From CAWIUB01 sp963839175 (GTDB lineage Bacteria > Actinomycetota > Actinomycetes > Mycobacteriales > Jatrophihabitantaceae), in contig CAWIUB010000028.1 in NCBI GenBank assembly GCA_963839175.1, positions 1 to 47,617 on the forward strand: a DNA stretch of 47,617 nt. The letters run 5' to 3'. Positions 28,304 to 36,053 of the stretch are shown one piece after another. The notes beneath the pieces are model-generated. The model did no database searches and was not told where the DNA came from. It saw nothing but the letters and a program-made list of their open reading frames with translations. Each line of letters begins with the position of its first letter. The stretch's first letter is position 1. Position numbers and translations under genes: made by a program.

Positions 28304-28537
28304 GTGGACGATCTCGCGCGGCTGGCCGAGCGGTTGCGGCGCGAGCAGGCGAAGGTGGACGCGACGCGTGCGGAGTTGCATGCGGCCATCGTCCAGGCGC
28401 TGCACGCCGGCGTTCGACAGGTCGACGTCGTGCGAGCGACCGGCTACACCCGCGAACGGCTGCGCCAGCTGGCCGAGGCGGCGCGGCAGGCCGAGGCGTC
28501 TAGCTCGCCACGGGCCGCCCGGCGCCGGCGAGGGTGA
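28304..28537 (+). CDS. Small helix-turn-helix protein, candidate element regulator
   Basis: The 77-residue product has an N-terminal charged helix (DDLARLAERLRREQAKVDAT) and a helix-turn-helix resembling sigma-region-4/phage-type small HTH proteins. The HTH reads GVRQVDVVRATGYTRERLRQ followed by LAEAAR. It is transcribed from an apparently leaderless promoter overlapping operator-like copy A. The natural guess is that it binds the GCCAA/TTGGC words and controls both itself and the minus-strand operon at 31900. That link is inference. A basic tail (AARRRRG) ends the protein. Confidence 0.7.
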   Translation: MDDLARLAERLRREQAKVDATRAELHAAIVQALHAGVRQVDVVRATGYTRERLRQLAEAARQAEASSSPRAARRRRG

Positions 28538-28598
28538 GCGCAGCCGACGATCGCCGTGTCTTCCGTTGCGGGCTGCACGCGGTTCGCCGCAGAGCGGG

Positions 28599-29120
28599 TT
28601 AGGCGTTTCTGCGGTGGCGTCGGGCGTGGAACGGGATGACGTTGTCGCCCGGTCGTCGCTCGGCGATGGCGACCAGTCCCGCCTTGGCGAGTATCTCGGC
28701 CATGCGCCAGTCGAGCCAGTCGCTGAGCCGGGCCAGCCGTTCAGCTGCGGCGAGTTCCTCGTCGCTGCCGTGTTCCGGGTAGGACTCGGTGTCCAGGGCG
28801 TCCAGGAAGGACTCGAGGTCGCCGTGCTCGCCGAGAGGTGGCTGGCCGAGCCGTACCTGGCGGATCATCGCCAGCGCGATCGTGGGCTGCGTGAGCAGCC
28901 GGGCGTAGCGTAGCGCATTCGGCGCGGGGCCGCCGATCTCACCCGGCGTCCGCTCGGCGATCACGCGCATCGCCGGCACACTCGGCCCGTCGCTCCAGCG
29001 CACCTGCCAGCGCCATCCACCGCGACCGGTCGGCTTGTCCCAGATCACCTCGACGCCGACCCCGGTGGCCATCTCCAACCGGCGGCGCAGGTGCCCGGCA
29101 GCGCGGGTCCGGGTCGACAT
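28599..29120 (-). CDS. Hypothetical protein of the accessory block
   Basis: The 173-residue protein has no recognised domain. Its N-terminal part is beta-like with many Trp (EVIWDKPTGRGGWRWQVRWS). The C-terminal part is helical and acidic (SYPEHGSDEELAAAERLARL) and ends in a His/Arg-rich tail. A GGGAG site precedes ATG 29120. It is the last gene of the minus-strand run 31900-28599 and starts 4 nt after the next gene's stop codon. Confidence 0.6.
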   Translation of the reverse strand: MSTRTRAAGHLRRRLEMATGVGVEVIWDKPTGRGGWRWQVRWSDGPSVPAMRVIAERTPGEIGGPAPNALRYARLLTQPTIALAMIRQVRLGQPPLGEHGDLESFLDALDTESYPEHGSDEELAAAERLARLSDWLDWRMAEILAKAGLVAIAERRPGDNVIPFHARRHRRNA

Positions 29121-29124
29121 CGCG

Positions 29125-29628
29125 CTAGCTCTCCCACTCGCCGGGCCAGGGCTGCGGCGGCGGGTCGGCCTGGTCCTCCTCGATGTGTGCCTGCAGTGCC
29201 TGGATGAGATCGGCGGCGGGGACACGAATCGTGCCCCGCGCGGGATAGATCGGCCGGCGCAGCCACTCGTCGGCGCCGTGGACATCGAGGTGGGCGGTTT
29301 CGCCGATCACGCTGACCACGAGAACCTCATCCGCGTAGGGGAATGTGTCGGCCTCGTCGAGCGCCGGGATCCTCGCGGTCCGGACGTGCGGCGCGGATGT
29401 CTGCAGCCGCAGCACTCGCAGCAGCGTCTCGGGCGGAACGATGGCCTGCACGTAGGGTGGCTCGATGGCCGTGTAGATCTCCGCCTCGCCGGTAGCGGGA
29501 TCCACATGATCGAAGAACTTCAGGAAGCAGTACTGCGCGGCGAGGTCGATGCCGAGGATGCGGCGCGGCGGCTCATAGATCACGTCGTCATCGTCGCCGT
29601 AGGCCGCGAGGTGGGTGCTCATCCGCAT
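29125..29628 (-). CDS. Hypothetical protein of the accessory block
   Basis: The 167-residue protein is acidic at its start (AAYGDDDDVIYEPPRRILGI) and likely beta-rich (TPYVQ-like and VLVVSVIGETAHLDVHGADE segments). It ends with a proline-rich tail. A second ATG at 29622 is an alternative start. No family was recognised. It is followed after 4 nt by the 28599 gene, so the two are probably co-translated. Confidence 0.6.
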   Translation of the reverse strand: MRMSTHLAAYGDDDDVIYEPPRRILGIDLAAQYCFLKFFDHVDPATGEAEIYTAIEPPYVQAIVPPETLLRVLRLQTSAPHVRTARIPALDEADTFPYADEVLVVSVIGETAHLDVHGADEWLRRPIYPARGTIRVPAADLIQALQAHIEEDQADPPPQPWPGEWES

Positions 29629-29736
29629 CCATGCTCAACTCCCTCGGTCGTCCGGGCGTGGTTCATCTGGCGTGCTGTGGCTACCCGCGCCTCGAGGCGA
29701 TCGGCGTTTCGCTGCCCCGTCGTGCTCATCGCCACG

Positions 29737-30150
29737 TCAGCCCTCCATGTCGGGGCCGGTGTAGCTGGCCGCGTTGATCGCGGTCTGCGCGTCGGCGAGC
29801 CCGCGGTACACGCGGCGCGCGGCCTGCGTCGCGCTGGCAAGTGCCGTGCTCGCCGCCTCGATCGCTGCTGCCGGGTTGTCGGCGTAGCTGGTGCCGTCGT
29901 CGATGCCGATGTGGCCCTGCTCGAGCTGGGCCCGCAGCGATGCGGCGATGTGGGCGAAGACCTGCGGCAGCGCGCCGGTCAGGTAGGTCAGTTCGCCGAG
30001 TGCCCGGTACGCGTCGCTCGGGTACTGCCACCCGTCTCGGCCGGGGTGAAACCGCGCGGAACTGCGGTGGTTGGAGGCCCGCACTGCTTGGCCGGCGAGG
30101 TCGAGCGCGGCGCGGGGCGTGCCGTCGTCGAGGTCGGGCGGAGTGCGCAT
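29737..30150 (-). CDS. Hypothetical protein of the accessory block
   Basis: The 137-residue protein, mostly helical, starts at ATG 30150 after AAGGAG. It contains a GRDGWQYPSDAYRALGELTY segment followed by long alanine-rich helices (AAIEAASTALASATQAARRV). Similar orphan proteins are common in actinobacterial integrative elements, where they lie near transfer genes. No function can be assigned. Confidence 0.6.
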   Translation of the reverse strand: MRTPPDLDDGTPRAALDLAGQAVRASNHRSSARFHPGRDGWQYPSDAYRALGELTYLTGALPQVFAHIAASLRAQLEQGHIGIDDGTSYADNPAAAIEAASTALASATQAARRVYRGLADAQTAINAASYTGPDMEG

Positions 30151-30164
30151 GGCAAGGCTCCTTG

Positions 30165-30421
30165 TCAGGTGGTGATTCGGGTGACGGCGGCGGCCAGGTT
30201 CGGCAGGAGTCGGGCTGGTGCTGCTCGCGGGTCGCGGCGAGGTGATCGAGAACGGCCTGGTGCAGCTTGTCGCCGGCGGCCGCGATCCAGGCCTCCACGT
30301 GAGACTGGTGGGCGTCGTGCAACGCCAGCTCAGCCTCAAACAGATGCCGGGCGGCGGCCGCGGCGCGGTCTTCGTTCTGGTGGTCGGCGGGCTTGGCGAC
30401 GCCGCAGGACGTGGGGGTCAT
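30165..30421 (-). pseudogene. Small hypothetical protein, probably frameshifted
   Basis: ATG 30421 follows AAGGAG and opens a frame reading TPTSCGVAKPADHQNEDRAA, then FEAELALHDAHQSHVEAWIA, a charged helical protein. After about 30205 the frame runs on without a stop as a proline-rich shadow of the next gene. A shift near 30200 restores PNLAAAVTRITT and a stop at 30165, just before the next ribosome-binding site. That ending is more credible. An upstream ATG at 30463, overlapping the previous stop codon (ATGA), is in the same frame. Confidence 0.45.
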
Positions 30422-30459
30422 CGCTCCTTCCTCCTTCGGCAGATGGGTGGGGTCGCCGC

Positions 30460-31610
30460 TCATGCGGCTGTTCCGGGGCTGCGGTCGGCGTGGAGCTGAT
30501 CGCGGATGGTCTTGGCGGTCTGGTAGTCCAGGCCGTAGGCGTCCATGACCCAGCGGAGGCCGCGCCCGTTGCGCAGCCCGCGCTGCACACCGGCGAGATC
30601 GGGCACCCCGACCGTGGGGCTCTCGTCGAACGGGTCCGTGCCGGAGGCTGCTGCGGCGACCTGCGCTTCCTCGTGGGCGCGGCGCACCGTGGGTGCGATG
30701 GTGCGTGATGCGGTGATGTCGTCGCCGTTGCGGTCGGTCCGCTCGCCCGGTTCGTCCCCGTCTCGCGTGCGGCGCTTGCGCGCAGCCGCGCCCTTGCTGG
30801 TTGACGGTGCGCGGGTGAAGAACTCCTCGACGTTGCGGCCGCGGCCGGCGTTGTAGCGCTCGACGATGACCGCAGCGCACAGCCGCGGCACGGTGCCGCG
30901 GTGCGCCTCGCGCAGGGCGAGCGCCTTGGCGCGCAGCTGCCGCGGCGGGATGTCGCGCAGCTTGGCGGGCGAGCCGGTCGGTGTCTAGTTCGTCAGGGCG
31001 TGTAGTGGCCGAGGACGAGGGCGACGCCTTGCAGGATGGCGCCGTCGAAGGCGTCGAAGGATCGGCCGAAGGCGGAGGTGATCACGATGAGGACCTGCAT
31101 CGAGGGTCTGCAGGTCGCCGAGTTCGGCAGGCGATGGTCTCCAACGCCTTGGTGGCGCGGATGTTGCCGTCGGCCGGGGCTGGGTTGACCTGCAGCCGGT
31201 GGCGGCACAGTACCTCGTCGATGCCGAGGACCTGCGGGTCGCCGGCGCCGCGCCGGGCGCGCCATCGGTCCCACCAGCTCAGCGTCTTGCGGCCGGTGTC
31301 GATCTCGTAGAACAGCCGCGCCTCGTCCTCGATGCCCAGGCCGGTGTGGACCTGGCAGACCAGGTGGGCGTCCTCGCCGCCGGCGGCGCTGGACGACGGC
31401 CCACCGGTGCTGGCCGTCGATGATCGCGTAGCGGCCCTCGGCACGTTCGGAGACCTCGATCACGCCGAGCAGCGTGCGGTCCAGCTCGCGCCGCATCCGC
31501 TCGACCCGGCTGCTATCGAGGTCGCGCTGGTAGGCGGGGTCAGCGAACAGGTCTCCGGCACGTAAGGCCGCGATATACGGGTTCGTACCGGATACGGCCG
31601 CGGCGCTCAT
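30460..31610 (-). pseudogene. DUF6551 ParB-like protein, several frameshifts
   Basis: A ParB/sulfiredoxin-like DUF6551 protein, common in actinobacterial plasmids and integrative elements, reads through at least four frame changes. Block 1 is NPYIAALRAGDLFADPAYQR and YAIIDGQHRWAVVQ (from ATG 31610). Block 2 is LVCQVHTGLGIEDEARLFYE, then RKTLSWWDRWRARRGAGDPQ. Block 3 is IVITSAFGRSFDAFDGAILQ. Block 4 is DELDTDRLAR. Block 5 is KLRDIPPRQLRAKALALREA, then VPRLCAAVIVERYNAGRGRN, to the stop at 30460. The breaks are near 31395, 31130, 31005 and 30975. The C-terminal 143 codons are open from GTG 30891 and might still be translated. ATG 31610 overlaps the previous stop codon. Confidence 0.75.
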
Positions 31611-31900
31611 GAGCCCGCTCCCGGTGCGGCAGCAGCCGGCGGGAGTGCGGCCGGGACGAGTTCGTCGAAGGGCAGCTCGACCGGAGCGCAGCAGCGGCAG
31701 ATGATCGCTGCCCGCTCGGGCCAGTGCGCGGTGTCCCCCAACGGCCTGTGGTGCTGCTCGTCGGGGTTGGTCGCGCCCTCGCTGCGGCAGATCGTCGCGG
31801 CCAGCACTTCGCCGAGGGCGATGCCGTAGAGCAGGTCGCTGCAGCCGCAGCGCGGGCAGGCGAGTGGGGCGGCGGAGGTTTCGGTGATGTGCTCACGCAT
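31607..31900 (-). CDS. Small zinc-ribbon protein of the accessory block
   Basis: The 97-residue product has CPRCGCSDLLYG near residue 16 and ICRCCAPVELPFDELV near residue 67. That gives two Cys pairs that could form one zinc site. It is the first gene after operator-like copy B (31936-31997), which begins 35 nt upstream, and it overlaps the DUF6551 gene by ATGA. It is probably the head of the minus-strand accessory operon. Confidence 0.65.
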   Translation of the reverse strand: MREHITETSAAPLACPRCGCSDLLYGIALGEVLAATICRSEGATNPDEQHHRPLGDTAHWPERAAIICRCCAPVELPFDELVPAALPPAAAAPGAGS

Positions 31901-31935
31901 CTGTGCACCTTCCTTTGAGTCTGGAGCCCCTGTTA

Positions 31936-31997
31936 TGCCAAGAGATTAGGCCAATTGATTTGGCGTGGCAAGTGAGTTGGCCTCTATGTTAGGCCAA
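31936..31997. promoter_or_regulatory. 62-bp operator-like element, copy B
   Basis: The gap-free counterpart of 28224-28285. It contains ATTAGGCCAA, a TTTGGC word opposing it, and TTGGCCT-CTATGT-TAGGCCAA, a near-perfect inverted repeat at the right end. It lies upstream of the zinc-ribbon gene (start 31900) and overlaps the last codons of the 31946-32650 reading frame. It is probably the promoter/operator of the 31900-28599 operon. Confidence 0.6.
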
Positions 31998-32650
31998 ATG
32001 GGTTTACTCAAGGCGGCGGGATCCGCACGCGAGCTGGAGCCGGCGACGATCTGCTCCACGACCTGGCGGACCTGGTCATGTTCGGCGTCGGTGCCGTAGG
32101 CAGCCGAGCGGACGTACAGCTCGGCCAGCGCCGGGTCGCCGAGGGCGGCTGCGTAGCGGCGGTACTCGAGGTGAGCGGCGTGGGGATCGTGGGCGTGGAT
32201 GGCGAGCAGTTCTCCGGCGGCGGCACGGACCAGCTGTGCACGGGCCTGCTCCGTGGCGTCGGCGCGCTGGCCCATCGTGCGGCGCCCGACGTGCTGCCCG
32301 GCGCGGGCGCCGGCCGCCCAGATGCTGCGCGGGCCGCTGACCAGGCCGGTGAGCAGGCCGCGTCGACCCGGGCGGCGATCCTCGAGCAGGTCGAGCAGCC
32401 GCTGCACGGAGGCGGCGTCGAGCTGGTGTGGCACGCCCGCGCTCACCACCCGCGTGGGGTCGCCGGGCGGCGCCGGCGCAGCCTTGGTCGGCTCCGCTGC
32501 GGCCCCGAGGAAGGCCTGCAGGATCAGGTGCCGCTCTTCGGCGTGCTGGCGCCGGACCTGGCGCCGGCGCCGGGCGGCGCCGATCAGCGCGGCGGTGAGC
32601 AGCACGAGGAGGGTGAGGATCAGGACGATGTTCACGACGAACTCGGCCAT
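31946..32650 (-). CDS. Membrane-anchored hypothetical protein of the accessory block
   Basis: The 234-residue protein has one N-terminal membrane helix (about residues 6-26), then a basic RRRR stretch and a long helical cytoplasmic or periplasmic part. The last 20 codons fall inside operator-like copy B. Its C-terminus may therefore have been extended after loss of an earlier stop, or the element may have arisen in coding DNA. It is the last gene after the NlpC/P60 hydrolase and lipoprotein on the same strand, consistent with a transfer-apparatus component. No family was recognised. Confidence 0.6.
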   Translation of the reverse strand: MAEFVVNIVLILTLLVLLTAALIGAARRRRQVRRQHAEERHLILQAFLGAAAEPTKAAPAPPGDPTRVVSAGVPHQLDAASVQRLLDLLEDRRPGRRGLLTGLVSGPRSIWAAGARAGQHVGRRTMGQRADATEQARAQLVRAAAGELLAIHAHDPHAAHLEYRRYAAALGDPALAELYVRSAAYGTDAEHDQVRQVVEQIVAGSSSRADPAALSKPIWPNIEANSLATPNQLA

Positions 32651-32678
32651 GGGCGGGTTTCCTTTCCGGGCGTGGGCG

Positions 32679-33332
32679 TTAGTGGCGGACGAGGGCGACC
32701 AGCCAGCGGCCGGCGACGCGGGCCACCCTCAGTTGTGCGGCGAAACTGGACAGGTAGTCGGTTCCGGTGGCGCAGGTCAGGACGACGCGGGCCCAGACGT
32801 AGACGACGTGCACGGCCGGCCCGGACGGGACGTCGCTGGGGATGAACGCGACCAGATCACGCACCCGCGTCGCGCACCGTCTGGTCTGGATCTGCACCCA
32901 GGTCGCACCGCCGCCGCCGGAGCGCTGCGCGGCCTCGGTCCGAGCCTCGCGCCCGATGACCAACGGGCGGGCGCGCTCCGTCCACTGGCCGGGGCTCGCG
33001 TCGCGGTAGGAGCTGGAGTTCGCCGCGATCGCCCAGGCTCGGGCGGTGCCGATCGCAGTACGGGTGGCCAGGGAGGCGGCGGGGACGACGGCAGTCGTTG
33101 GAGGCTGCGGCGAAGGTGCGCGGGCCGGTGTGCGTGTGGGAGTAGGTGTGGGTCGGTGACCGACCGTGCGGGCACTTGGCGAGCCGGTCTCCGGCGTGGC
33201 CGCCCGGTGCGCGGCGGGTCGACCGGCCGGCTGGTCGAGGGCGCTGCAACCGGCACCAGCCAGCATGCTGACGCAGGCGGCGAGCGCGACCACGGCGGTG
33301 TCGCGTCGATGTCTCGGGCTGCTGGACGTCAT
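32679..33332 (-). CDS. Putative lipoprotein, possible conjugation component
   Basis: The 217-residue protein has a signal peptide ending in a lipobox (MLAGAGC, Cys near residue 29). A Pro/Thr-rich linker (PTPTPTRTPARAPSPQPPTT) follows, then a compact C-terminal domain of about 120 residues with a beta-rich end (VYVWARVVLTCATGTDYL). This layout resembles lipoproteins that accompany cell-wall hydrolases in actinobacterial conjugative elements. It starts 6 nt after the hydrolase stop codon. The role is inferred from position. Confidence 0.65.
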   Translation of the reverse strand: MTSSSPRHRRDTAVVALAACVSMLAGAGCSALDQPAGRPAAHRAATPETGSPSARTVGHRPTPTPTRTPARAPSPQPPTTAVVPAASLATRTAIGTARAWAIAANSSSYRDASPGQWTERARPLVIGREARTEAAQRSGGGGATWVQIQTRRCATRVRDLVAFIPSDVPSGPAVHVVYVWARVVLTCATGTDYLSSFAAQLRVARVAGRWLVALVRH

Positions 33333-33338
33333 CGCCGC

Positions 33339-34943
33339 TCACACCCGGGGCCGCAGCCCGCCGATGTAGTTTTGCGCGTACCAGGGGTCGTGGACCGACT
33401 CGGTCTTGACGACGGAGCCGGAGTGGGGTGCGTCGACGAGCTGCCCTTTGCCGATGTACATGCCGACGTGCCCGGGCGGCGGTCCCTCGAACATCAGCAT
33501 GTCGCCGGGCTGCAGCTGGCTCTTGTCGGTGATGTGCACGAAGGCGGGGTCGGTCCACATCGCGACGGTGTAATGCGGGACCCTCACACCGGCCCTGCCC
33601 CAGGCGTAAAGCATCAGCCCGGAGCAGTCGAAGCCGACGATGTGGCAGTCGTTCCACCCGTCCGTGCCGGCCTGGCACACGCCGAGCGTCGGGCCGTCCA
33701 GGTTGCCGCCGGCGAATGAGTACGGCACGCCGAGCTGGGACAAGGCGGCGTTGACCGCGAGCTGCGCCTTCGGGTCGCCGGGCACGTCGACTTGCGGCCC
33801 GCAGCCGGCCGCGTGCTGGCTGAGCAGGGCGGCGACGATGACGGTGGCCGACTGCTCCCACTGCGCGTAGCCGTCCGGGTAGGCGGAGCGCTGCACCGAT
33901 TGGGCGGCGTCGGTGAGCGCCATGTCCTGCCAGCCCGGCACCGCGAGCAGGTGGCGGTAGAACGCGGTGGCCGCGTAGCGCGGGTCGTGCACCTGCTCGG
34001 GGGTGCCCCAGCCTTGGCTGGGCCGCTGCTGAAACAGACCGATGGAGTCATCCGCGCCGCCGGTCACGTTGATCAGCCGCGATTCCTGGATGGCGGTGGC
34101 GATCGCGATCACCTCACCGCGCTTAGGGACGCCCATGCGGACCCCGACGGAGACGATGGTCTGCGCGTTGGTGACTCGCTCGCCGGTGAGCGTGAAGCTG
34201 TCGGTGGCGTCGACGGTGGAGGCGACGGTGATGCCGCCGGCGCTGACCGGGCCGGCGGATCCGCCGCTGCCTAAGGGGGTGATCTGGCCGGTGAGGGTGT
34301 GGGCGAGGTATGTCACGCCGGTGGCGGTGGGCTTGCCGCTTCCCCACCAGTCCGGGTGCTGCTTGACCGAGGCGGCGAAGTCGACGATGTGCCATCCGGC
34401 GGCTGATTCGGGATCGGTCGAGTCGGCGGCGGCGGTGTTCTCCTCGTTGACGATCTCGGTGTAGGAGTCCTTGCCGGGTGCGGTGATCCAGTAGACGGTG
34501 CGCCCAGAGAGCAGCAGCATCAGCTCGTCGATGCGCGCGATGTAAGCGGTGCTGCCGCTGGTGTCGTCTTCAGCCAACGAGATGACAAAGATCGCCGGAG
34601 CGGAGTTAGGCAGGTCGTTGAGGATGTTCTCGCCCTGCTGTGCGGTGCGGCCGGGCCTGACATCCACGGTGACCGTTCCCCCGGCCAAGCGCGCCGGGAG
34701 CGCGTCGACCAGGCCAGCCAAGGTCGAATCGCCGAACACCTCGATACCCGGACCACCGGTGATGGACGGCGGTCGGCACGCCGATTCGCCCGAAGCGGTC
34801 GTCACGTACTTGCTGCCGATGGCAGCGAAAGCGATGACCAGGCAGACGACCAGCAGCGTCACCGTGCCGCTGGCGCCGAGGAACTTCAGAATCCGGGCGG
34901 CGGTGCGGGCACCCTTCGGCAGACGACTGCGTCGTCGGCTCAT
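33339..34943 (-). CDS. Membrane-anchored cell-wall hydrolase: SGNH-like, transglycosylase-like and NlpC/P60
   Basis: The 534-residue product has an N-terminal basic stretch and one membrane helix (about residues 18-42). An SGNH-hydrolase-like region follows (about 55-200, with VFGDSTLAGLVD). The middle domain (about 255-345) reads AIATAIQESRLINVTGGADD, then IGLFQQRPSQGWG, like the lytic-transglycosylase-like part of actinobacterial element hydrolases. A C-terminal NlpC/P60 peptidase (about 400-534) has Cys near 440 in FDCSGL and His near 492 in GHVGMYIG. It would cut peptidoglycan to allow passage of a DNA-transfer channel. Start ATG 34943 follows GGAGAG. A longer reading from 34985 lacks a signal. 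It is intact and is the longest gene of the accessory block. Confidence 0.85.
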   Translation of the reverse strand: MSRRRSRLPKGARTAARILKFLGASGTVTLLVVCLVIAFAAIGSKYVTTASGESACRPPSITGGPGIEVFGDSTLAGLVDALPARLAGGTVTVDVRPGRTAQQGENILNDLPNSAPAIFVISLAEDDTSGSTAYIARIDELMLLLSGRTVYWITAPGKDSYTEIVNEENTAAADSTDPESAAGWHIVDFAASVKQHPDWWGSGKPTATGVTYLAHTLTGQITPLGSGGSAGPVSAGGITVASTVDATDSFTLTGERVTNAQTIVSVGVRMGVPKRGEVIAIATAIQESRLINVTGGADDSIGLFQQRPSQGWGTPEQVHDPRYAATAFYRHLLAVPGWQDMALTDAAQSVQRSAYPDGYAQWEQSATVIVAALLSQHAAGCGPQVDVPGDPKAQLAVNAALSQLGVPYSFAGGNLDGPTLGVCQAGTDGWNDCHIVGFDCSGLMLYAWGRAGVRVPHYTVAMWTDPAFVHITDKSQLQPGDMLMFEGPPPGHVGMYIGKGQLVDAPHSGSVVKTESVHDPWYAQNYIGGLRPRV

Positions 34944-35190
34944 GTGGCTCTCCGTGCTCAGTGAGGTGGCCTTCACCCAGCACAAGCGCGTTCAGGGAGC
35001 CCAAAGACGACAGCGAGTCCAGACTTTCCGACTCGGCCACCAGCCGGCTCTCCCTCAGATCGTGTTGATCAGGCAGCATGCAGCCAGGGAGCCCACCCGA
35101 CACCAGCGCACCATGAATAACCATGCAGTCCAGTCCGGCAACGTGAAGTCACAGGCGGCGAGTTGCCGACGCAATCAATGCGGAACGAAC

Positions 35191-35220
35191 CGTCGTTATG
35201 CCGACGTCGGCATTACGACG
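35191..35220. repeat. 30-bp near-perfect palindrome, TTATGCCGAC word
   Basis: CGTCGTTATGCCGAC followed by GTCGGCATTACGACG, one mismatch in 15 bp per arm. It uses the same word as the flanks of 35220-35608 and adjoins the first of those elements. Confidence 0.8.
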
Positions 35221-35608
35221 GTCATGCCGACCTCGTGGTTATGCCGATGTGGTCGCGGATCGTCTTGCGGCGCAGGGGTTTCGGACTCTCGAGGTCGGCA
35301 TAACCCTCCGCCTCGCTCGCTCGCGCCGGATGCGGGAACCGAGATCCACCGAGCAGCCACATGCTGCCCCCATCGGCAGGCGCGACAATGGCAAACCGCA
35401 CGTGAGCCTGGGCGGCGCGGAGGTGCAGCGCTTCGCGAACGCGGATCCCAGCCATCAGCGTGCCACCGACTTCGGCATTCCGATCTCGATCGCGGCCGGT
35501 CTCGCCACGCGATGACGGGCCCGGATTATGCCGACCTGTTCGTCCGGAATCCCTTACCCCGCAGGCGATCCAGCGGCGGGTCGGCATAACCACCACGTCG
35601 GCATGACC
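35220..35608. repeat. Module 1: inverted pair of ~85-bp elements around 219 bp
   Basis: Element 35220-35305 starts GGTCATGCCGAC, has a second GGTTATGCCGA and ends in GGTCGGCATAACC. Element 35525-35608 is its counterpart in the opposite orientation, ending GTCGGCATAACC then ACCACGTCGGCATGACC. Their cores align (GGATC and CAGG/AAGG blocks, TTTCGG or TTCCGG). The 219 bp between them lack a clear gene. A minus-strand reading there contains MAGIRVREALHLRAAQAHVR. The layout repeats at 39885-40278 with other terminal words. Confidence 0.75.
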
Positions 35609-35713
35609 GTCGATCTGCGCGCCTCGACGATCGCCTCCGGCGAGCTGGCACGCGCGCAGATCAGATCGTCTGTGTCGGTCCGAACGACAGCCGATGTTTA
35701 CCGGATATGCTTG

Positions 35714-35772
35714 ATATGCAGGTGATGTGAGGCTCCTTCTCCGGCTTCACAGCACCTCGATCACCTGCATAT
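35714..35772. repeat. 59-bp element with perfect 13-bp inverted ends
   Basis: ATATGCAGGTGAT (35714-35726) and ATCACCTGCATAT (35760-35772). The inner part is pyrimidine-rich. It lies next to a second, differently worded element at 35778. No gene is involved. Confidence 0.8.
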
Positions 35773-35777
35773 TGCTC

Positions 35778-35827
35778 CATTATGTGAGCTGCTCGCGGCG
35801 CGGTGATCTTCGATCACCCACATAATG
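35778..35827. repeat. 50-bp element with perfect 9-bp inverted ends
   Basis: CATTATGTG (35778-35786) and CACATAATG (35819-35827), with an inner hairpin GTGATC-TTC-GATCAC. It is 5 bp from the preceding element. The end words differ from all other repeats in the window. Confidence 0.8.
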
Positions 35828-36029
35828 CCGCGATCCGTAACCGGTCGTGGGCAGCGGTGGGTAGCGCAGCCGACGTCGACTTCTTCGTCCCGAGGCAGTT
35901 ACTACATCCGAGGATCGGCCACTCGTCGCAGCTCATGGGCGCGGAATCCGTCGCTGATCGTCCGTAGAAGTCTGGCTGTGACCGTGGCTGTTGTACCCCA
36001 GTTCGTCCCCCGCATGGCCTTGCAGTGTG

Positions 36030-36052
36030 CTCGCCGACCGGCTGTCGGCGAG
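36030..36052 (-). terminator. Terminator hairpin of the PIN operon
   Basis: CTCGCCGAC, loop CGGCT, GTCGGCGAG: a perfect 9-bp stem 1 nt beyond the stop codon of the PIN-domain gene (36054). There is no clear U-tract, as is common in actinobacteria. The 35828-36029 stretch beyond it holds nothing recognisable. Confidence 0.6.
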
Positions 36053-36053
36053 G

